DNA of 64,000 nt from Telopea speciosissima (lineage: Eukaryota; Streptophyta; Magnoliopsida; Proteales; Proteaceae). The stretch is from positions 46,057,043 through 46,121,042 of the forward strand of contig NC_057926.1 of assembly GCF_018873765.1 (NCBI RefSeq), in the 5' to 3' direction. Positions 56,795 to 64,000 of the stretch are shown piece by piece. Each line of letters begins with the position of its first letter. The stretch's first letter is position 1. The notes below the pieces were generated by a model that was given only the letters and a program-made list of their open reading frames with translations, did not search any database and was not told the origin of the DNA. The translations under genes and the position numbers were made by a program.

Positions 56795-57923
56795 CTATAG
56801 AGTCTTTGTCCAGACCAATGCATTCTCATTTAGCCAATGACAGACTTCAATTAGGCCTGGGCCAAAACCCAGCAACTTAAAAGCAAGATTGTTTGGATCC
56901 CACATTGTTGTGTCATAGTGGCATGCCATGATCACATAATTCACTTTCTTCCTAGTAAGTATATCAACTTCATATACTTTAACATTTTGAAAAACATGGC
57001 AATAATAGACTTGAAATAGGAATGGCATACTATGACATAATGTTGGTGGTTCAGAGAGGTTTCCATGGATGAGTCTCACAGCTCCAATTGTGACATTCTC
57101 ATAAGATCCTTCGACACTCTCAGTACTCCATACTCTTACATGGTGCCCTAATTTCTCGACAACAAAATCTATGACATCTTCGGCGGAAGTCGTACAAGTG
57201 CATTGTTCGCCTCGAATGGGACTTTTCTCACATATCTCAAGGGTGTTTTGAATATACTCATCCATTTCTGAGCCATCCTTAACATCAAAAATCTTCTTCA
57301 ATTCTTTGATCCGAGCAAAGGAAAATGGGATTTTTGATGCCAGAGATCGTGGTAAGAACGATTTATATGACATTGGGTCCCTTAAATCAGGAACAGGAAT
57401 GAAACCTCCCTCTTTCACCATTGACTCGCGAAAATATGGCAATCCCCCTTGGGTAGCAACCGATAGGGGTGTTTCATTTGGAAGTCGATCATATTTCTCT
57501 TTGATATGATTCCATTGAGCTATTGGTGGTAGGGTTGTGTCATCCATTGTCTTCTTCACCAGTGCATTTGTAGAGCAAACAACATTAGCTTGCTTACAAA
57601 ACAAATGCAAGTGAGAAGCAAATTTATTTTCCTCCATAAGTTTCATAAACACTTGCACTTGATGGGGGCTTAATGGAGAAGCCTTGGCAGCTAACCAATG
57701 TGGAGGGTTTGTAAGACCAATATTGTCTTCCCAATACAATGAGAAGGAATTTTCAGCTTGAAAACCCTGCATTTTCTTTGAGAGAAAATAACAACCAAAT
57801 AAGAAAGATAAATCAAGAAAAGCAATAAGGAATTGAAATGATTCAATAATGGAAAAACATCATTTTTCTTACCCTCAAATATGGTACTATCAGAAGGCCA
57901 AGTAAAAGAATGGGATGCGTCAT
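56795..57923 (-). CDS. BURP-domain secreted protein
   Basis: Two exons, 57923-57873 and 57766-56795, join in phase 0 to 340 residues. Exon 1 encodes a hydrophobic signal peptide (MTHPILLLGLLIVPYLR). Residues from about 120 form a BURP domain with F-LPR (SFLPRSLASKIPF), two early cysteines (EICEKSP, QCTCTT) and the four CH pairs: CH-X10-CH-X24-CH-X25-CH-W, ending LIEVCHWLNENALVWT. The N-terminal segment (YWEDNIGLTNPPHWLAAKASPLS ... FCKQANVVC) resembles the start of polygalacturonase non-catalytic beta subunits, but the FTNY-type repeats of that class are absent. BURP proteins are apoplastic and often seed-, stress- or cell-wall-related; the exact role is unknown. Confidence 0.92.
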
Positions 57924-58184
57924 GGTGGAGCTGAAATAGAGAACAAGATGAGTTGGAACTCTGCCTTTGTGGGAATGGATTTGTTGGATGTAAGGGGGTT
58001 TGAATTTATATAGAGGGGAAATTTTGTAGTACCAAAAAAATTAAAAAAGGGGGTGGGGGGAGGATTTTGACAGTCCCCTAAATGGCTAAACATATTCTGT
58101 AATTTTCCAAAATGAAAAATTGAAAAAATAAATCTCTTTTATGAGTATCATTAAACAAATTTCTAAGAGTCCAAATCCTCTGTA

Positions 58185-58450
58185 ATAATGTTTAACCGCT
58201 AGAGTCGATCTCACAGTATCCATGGGTGTGGCCAGACACACCATGGATGGTGTGAGATTGACTTTGGTGGTTAATGTCATTGGAGAAAAACTATTCTCAG
58301 TTTGTAATTGCCCATTGGAGAGGAACTATTCTCAAGTATAGTTCCTCTCCAATGACAATGACGTTTAACCACTAGAGTTGATCTCACACCATCCATGGGG
58401 TGTGGGGAGATGGTGTGAGATCGACTCTAGTGATTAAATGTCATTGGAGA
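58185..58450. mobile_element. Two adjacent palindromic MITE copies
   Basis: GTTTAACC(G/A)CTAGAGT(C/T)GATCTCAC and its complement recur at 58189-58290 and again at 58364-58440, each pair around a CCATGGATGG-type centre. Between them lies a small palindrome, TGGAGAGGAACTATTCTCAAGTATAGTTCCTCTCCA (broken here: arms TGGAGAGGAACTA / TAGTTCCTCTCCA), at about 58314-58351. Confidence 0.75.
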
Positions 58451-59594
58451 GGATCTGGATTCGACTTTTTCCCCCATCTTTGGAGTAATCGTTGTTATTC
58501 AGCTAACCTCAGATTCTCAAAAAAAATTCAACATTTCTTCAAACAATTTTCAAAGTAGTAATATAACATAGAGAAGGGAGCTTCCTACAAAGAAATTATA
58601 ATTAATATTTCCACAAAATATTGACTTTGTAATGGATGTTTAAGCATTATTCTGCCACATGGTTAAATCCAATAGACCCCAAGACCTCAAGTAGGGGACC
58701 TTGACCCTACCTGACTATAATTTTGGGCCTCACTTGATTTACCACATGACAGATATTTGGGCGATGGATGAAACGATTGTTATGGCAAGGCAGCTCAGTT
58801 AGAACTTAATTTTTGTGGACTTGATCACCACATGATCATCCATCCATTTGTGAGGTTTTAATCCAATCTGTTTTTTCCCACATGGATATATAATGTCTCA
58901 AAATACTGGTGGACATCTCAACTTTGATAGACCTGGGAAATTGCAAGGATACATGGTGAGCCATACAATAGAGATGAAGTCTTAAATTTGATTTTCCCTT
59001 TTTTTTTTACACATGGCTAATCCGAAGCGGGACCTACTTACTAAAATGGGGAAACCCAGTAGTTAAGGCTAAAGCAAATTTTAGAGAAACGAAGTATTAA
59101 CCGGCGGGAGTTTGAAGATGTCACGCCGTAGGCAACCCTTCGGGCCACCTATTAGGGACATTGTCCAAACATCAATAGTAGAGGGGAGGGGGATTAAAAT
59201 CCTCTACAATGCGAGCATTTGGCGGTACACTACAGTGAGGTTTGAGAGCTCGACACAAGGAAGAAACTTCATCTAACGGTGTGAGCTTGATGCAAGGCAG
59301 TTTCTTTTTTTTTTTTCTTTCTTTCTTCTCGAGCTCGGCACTGTTGGATGTCGCATCTTCCACTTGTCAAGCTCTCAGGACCGCATTGCAGTGCATTGCC
59401 AAATTAGGGCACTGCAGAGGATTTTTTTCCTGGGAGGGAGGAGGCATGTGGTAAAAACTAAGTGGATTTGACTAAGCGAACCATAAAAAGTTTCTTTTCA
59501 TTAAGGATAATTGGGTGAAACCCATTGGATTTGCACTAGTTTTTTTTATTACCTTTACAATAAATTTTTCTAATAGATAGGCCTCACTATACAA

Positions 59595-59775
59595 GTAGGA
59601 TTTTTATCCCCTCAAGTGTAGTGCACTGGCCAATGCACCTCATTTGAGTATCCAACTGTAAAAACATGGGCAGTGGTGTATTTTTATCTCTCAAGTGTTG
59701 GGTGAACGGTTGAATGCTCAAGTGAGGTTCACTGGTCAGTGCACCACACTTGAGAGGATAAAAATCCATACGACT
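59595..59775. mobile_element. Hairpin MITE related to 42393-43110
   Basis: The left end TTTTTATCCCCTCAAGTGTAGTGCACTGG and the right end (complemented) TTTTTATCCTCTCAAGTGTGGTGCACTGA form inverted repeats of about 30 bp. The same ends occur at 42393 and 43106, marking one family. Confidence 0.78.
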
Positions 59776-60896
59776 AGGAAACAATTGGATAAAGCGCCTT
59801 AAGGAAAAAGGACTTAAACTTTTCCCTTTTAAAAGGTTATATAGATCACTTAATTCTTTTGGCATTCCTAACTTACCAAAAATTGGGATTTCAAAAATTT
59901 TCTGAAACAAGATATCACTCAAAAAGTAGATGTGCTGAAGAATTATTTAATTTGGAAGATATCTTTCATGTGAAGAACCTCAGCCATGCGTTTTTTAGGT
60001 CAGAATAACCTCCCATATGGTTGGCTAACTATATGAACAATTTAAATTGCCACTCTAGGAACCAAGTTTGAGACTTTCGGGTTAAAATGCATGACCATGT
60101 AGGGAAAACATTGATAGGAGAAAATTAACTATGGCAAGAAGTGGTAGGAAAATTTTATGCATAGAAAAGATAACTCGATTGTTATTCAAGAAAATTTTGC
60201 AACCAGATAAATTAAGATATGTTTAATGTAGCAACATGCAAATTTTCTATTTTAGAAGCTTTGAGGAAAAAGTTTTTTGACTAACAGGCTTCAAAGGGTA
60301 TCTCTAGACCAGCACTAAATTTTTTCCAGACATAAGAGTGACTTAACAATTCCTACCATATGATTATTTAGAAAGTGGTCTAGAGTTGGGCACATGCCAA
60401 CTTTTAGACTCAAATTCAAGCCTGCTTGCCACATATTATCTTTTTTACTTGTATATTTAGCTGCATGTTTTTTCTTAAAAGTTTCATTTCTTCACTGGAT
60501 ATTTAAAGCTTTATTTTGCCACTTGACCAACTTTATTTTGATTAAAACTTGACATATGAGCATAGGAACATTGGCGTACCTGGCCATAAAATTTTATCTT
60601 TATTTAATATTCCACGTGATAGATATTTGTGAGGTCTAAAGATACTGTTGTAATACTAAATTTCTCCCAAAGTTTATAGACATGCATGAAGAAAAAGATT
60701 TCATTTTTTCCTCACATATTCTTTTCTACTCCCAATACTTAAACTGAATGTCAATGCCAACTCAAATGGTTATAGGTAGCAACGATGTTTATTCCACCAG
60801 CTTCTCCCAGTTTTTTACACAAAAAATAGCAATAGTAGTCTAATGCAACCCGTTACATCTAAACATTCAAAACTCACTTATTTAGCCTTTCAAAAA

Positions 60897-63141
60897 TCAA
60901 GTTCTACATCTTCCACTATACTCCTTAATAAGCTTTGCAAATGATGAGGATTTGATCTCTAGCAAGCTGGTTGGGGAACCATATTCCACTATGAGGCCTG
61001 CTTAAGATATAAAAACATGTCAATCTAATTAAGAAAGCACTAAAAAAGGATGAGAAGATGTATTACCAAACTCAACTGAACCCACTTGATTGTGTTGCAC
61101 TTATTTCTAGCTACTAACCATTGTCAAGAAGGAGGACCATATCAACATCAAGAATTGATGTTATCCTATGTGCAATTGTGAGGACAGTAGACCCTGAGAA
61201 GTGTTGTCTAAGTGTTTGCTGAATTAGATAATCAGTTGTAGTATCCACTGATGCAGTAGCTTCATCCAGAACTAACACTTTGCTCCTTTTGAGCAATACC
61301 CGTCCTAAACAGGCTAATTGCTTTTGGCCCATGCTCCAATTCTCTCCATTTTCAGTCACTGCAACCGCCATCATATGAAAATGGGTTAGATATTTAAGAT
61401 CTAATTTTTATTTTTGTTCTTCCCCTACTTTGTGTCAAAAAGAGGTTGAGGGCTAGGAGTTAGGTTATGCTCTAGAAGTTAGATTTACCATACAATAAGA
61501 ATTCCAGAAGGATTATGCAATTGTGCATAGATAGATTGATGTTGAGCAACTTTGATATAGAGTGAGTATGGTAAGAAACGAACCTACAAAATCAAGCTTC
61601 CCATCCTTCTTTCTTACTTCGTCACCAAGTTGGCACCTATCTAAAGCCTACAACAACAAAAAGTTCCTGTCAACTTACCACCTTTCTTGATTATTTGAAT
61701 TTCCAAATAATCATCAAAGATCTAAATAATCATTAAAAAAGAGCAAAGAAACATATTAAGAGAATAAACACAGGGTGCCAAGTGGAAATGGAAAATAGGA
61801 CAGTAAAAACAACATACTTCCTAGTTCCCACTAAGGGAATCTCTTAAACCAAACTTGGCCCAAAGATGATTCAGTGCATCCAATTAAATGATTCCAATAT
61901 CTCATTAAAAAAGAAGACAAATACAAGAAAGGAGCTCATAGAGATATATGCCCAACCAATCACTAGTAAGCTATTCATTTTGTGTGTGAATCATCACTAA
62001 GCAGATGATATGTCAACCCTATCTTTGTCATTGGTTAAATATTATTCATCAAATAAAAAGAAAAAAACCTCACCTCCCAGATCTTTTCATCATTGTACTC
62101 TTCAAGCGGGTCAAGATTGCTTCTTAGAGTTCCCTCAAACATTGTTGGTTCTTGCGGAATGATGCTCAATCTTGAGCGCAAGTCATGAAGACCAATCTTG
62201 GAGATGTTGATGCCATCTATACAAATATGACCAGTTGTAGGTTCAAGCATGCGGAAGAGAGCTTGTACGAGCGTTGATTTACCACTTCCCGTCCTCCCAA
62301 TGATACCAATCTTCTTCCCTCCAAGGAAAGTGCATGTGAGACCTCGCAAGACAAGAGGAAGGTGTGGGGCATATCGGACCTGCATATATATTAAATAAAT
62401 CATGAAGCTTAAAAAATTCCATAGGAATAGGAAGAACTATCAAGAAAACTTATTCAGAGGGTCAATTCCATAAAACGAGGAAATAAGTAAAGAGATAAAG
62501 ACTTCAAGAATCTAGATTGGGGATTGCCTGTAGATCAACAATATCAACTGTCCCTTGTGATGGCCATTCACGATCTGGTCTATCCTCTTCTACTAACAGA
62601 GGAGGTTCACTAGGGATATAGGTGTATTGTTGTATTCTCTCAACAGATATGATTTTATTCTCAAGACTGCTAAAATCCCATATGACTCCATGCATGCTGA
62701 AATCAAGCCCATATGTGACTGCTAAACCCACAACACCTTCAAGAGAGAAAAGAAAACAAAATAAATTCAAAATCATGCTTTTATGTGACCAATCAACAAG
62801 TTACCCTAAAGAATGATATCACAAGATCTTGAGTGCAACGTTTTACCAGGACTGAGTACTCTATTCAGCACGGAGATCAAGAAAACTAAAGAGATGACAT
62901 ATGTGATGGACGCCAACATATCCATGCGGAAGCATAACCACTCCATTGCACCATAGAGATGAAAAATGGGTCGAAAATATCCATCAATCAACTTGAGGTT
63001 TGTGTCCATAAACCTATCTTCTTGATTGAAGCACCTGATTGTGGTTGACCCTAAATGTGATTCCGAGAAATGTTGTATAATTGGAGCCTGGCATACTCCG
63101 ACTAAGCGTGATAGTTCTCGTGCTGTAGATATATAGTATTG
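60897..63141 (-). CDS. ABCC (MRP-type) transporter, C-terminal part
   Basis: Minus-strand exons are 63141-62847, 62736-62528, 62379-62074, 61647-61584, 61358-61119 and 60997-60897; phases join without a break and the gene continues beyond the right edge. The visible part covers the end of the second membrane domain ([56 protein letters not shown]) and the whole second nucleotide-binding domain: Walker [11 protein letters not shown]-loop [10 protein letters not shown], signature WSMGQKQL, Walker B VLVLDEAT with ASVD, and H-loop IAHR, ending EYSGRCRT-stop. Plant ABCCs pump glutathione, folate or flavonoid conjugates across the vacuolar or plasma membrane; the layout is closest to the ABCC3/ABCC8 group. 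Intron 62527-62380 uses a GC donor. All catalytic motifs are intact. Confidence 0.93.
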
Positions 63142-64000
63142 CTACAAGACAAGGTTCATAAAAAAAGAAATTAGTTACAATGTAGAAAAATGCATAATCA
63201 ATGCATCGTTAGTGAAAAATAATATATGACTTTATTTATGAGGGATTTTTTAATGTGACTACTTATATTTAAACGGTTGATAGGGAACCATCATCATGGT
63301 TGAAACTATAGGAAAATATTTCATTTATTTATTTACTTCAACGTTCTCTTTTGAATGGTTGCCACTTTCTATTTGTATTAGATGGTTGAATTATATACTA
63401 TACTTGTATGTGGACTATATCATGAAATTTCTATCCTCAAATTCTTAGAGAAAATGTTTACTGAACATTAAGGTAATTGAATCCAAAATTTATTGGTATT
63501 CATTTTCTTCTTTTACCAAAATTTTAATCATGTTATAAATTTTCAAATTCAATCAATAACTGCATGTTTCGATATTAAAATTTTTACCAAATCTAAATTT
63601 TCTAATGATAGACTAAACAACATAGCCTTAACAATATGACCTTATTCACTGTCACCAATTAAAAGCACATGGAGAAAATGCCACCTGATCTAACGGACCA
63701 TTTCAAGAATACAAATCTTGTCCTCTTCCTCAGAAAACTTGAAAAATGAAAAAATCATTTTCAAGTAAGAAAGTGTCCACCACTTTTAGACACTGAATTT
63801 TGTCACCCTAGAGGATCCTCCAGATGATGAAGAATTTTATCTGACATGAGCAGTGCAGCTTGTGATGATCGTATAGCAAGAACTGTCGGTTATGCCCTAG
63901 GAATATTTTAGACAATATAACCTTTCTAGAATTGGCAAAAAATCTAGGATAGGTCCATTTCACCATTTAAATGACCATGTCTAGGCTCTGGTACGAAGAC
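63142..64000. other. Probable intron of the ABCC gene
   Basis: The acceptor at 63142-63143 implies an upstream exon. None is recognisable in the remaining 859 bp, so this is read as intron sequence. Confidence 0.5.

Larger units (their letters stand above)
57924..60896. other. Gene-free stretch with hairpin MITEs
   Basis: A poly(G)/A-rich tract lies near 58030-58062. Hairpin MITEs lie at 58185-58450 and 59595-59775. The rest (58470-59590, 59780-60896) shows no exon, RNA gene or named repeat; the right end is probably the ABCC 3' UTR. Confidence 0.5.

Overview
This is a plant nuclear window. The genes are split by introns, with angiosperm-type spacing (eight recognisable host loci in 64 kb). 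The gaps are AT-rich and full of GA/CT microsatellites, MITEs, long-TIR Mutator-like elements (MULEs), hAT elements, Au-type SINEs and broken LTR-element relics. The gene set points to an early-diverging angiosperm (basal eudicot or magnoliid). The main hint is a phenylalanine ammonia-lyase that, compared from memory, reads more like conifer PALs than core-eudicot PALs. The species cannot be fixed from sequence alone.

Host genes from left to right:
- First exon of an HS1-like stress-response A/B-barrel protein, minus strand, 1510-1649.
- Intronless PLS-class PPR protein, minus, 12738-14501, head-to-head with Mediator subunit MED21, plus, 17528-19747.
- SG1-like chloroplast TPR protein with a frame break, minus, 22628-23579.
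- Three-exon PAL, plus, 37720-42183.
- Remnant of an A1 aspartic protease, minus, 44866-45393.
- Triple CCCH zinc-finger protein of the AtC3H17 type with a 6.3 kb first intron... strictly, that large intron lies between its exons 2 and 1... minus, 46262-54958.
- Secreted BURP-domain protein, minus, 56795-57923.
- 3' half of an ABCC (MRP) transporter, minus, 60897-63141, running off the right edge.

Mobile DNA: three long-TIR MULE-like elements carry pieces of host genes. They are 34132-35577 (GRAS/SCL32 piece, exact 9-bp target duplication), 23703-25389 (KCR piece joined to a glycine-rich piece) and 27100-28744 (AP2/ERF piece). A fourth long-TIR element (1707-3518) and a short one (32800-33154) carry no recognised gene. 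Two of the long elements sit about 60 and 120 bp upstream of host start codons. hAT elements with 8-bp target duplications occur at 10257-11222 (inside a Ty3/gypsy relic), 30413-30917, 33216-33488, 41262-41531 (inside PAL intron 2), 42430-42963 and 50532-51040. A Ty1/copia relic lies at 7292-9050 and a Ty3/gypsy relic at 9187-11765.

The best-supported unusual observations are the gene-fragment-carrying MULEs, an Au SINE whose T-tail supplies the stop codon of the PPR gene, the conifer-like PAL with an extra intron, and a GC-AG intron in the ABCC gene. No operon-like or otherwise new multi-gene system was found. The genes look functionally unrelated.
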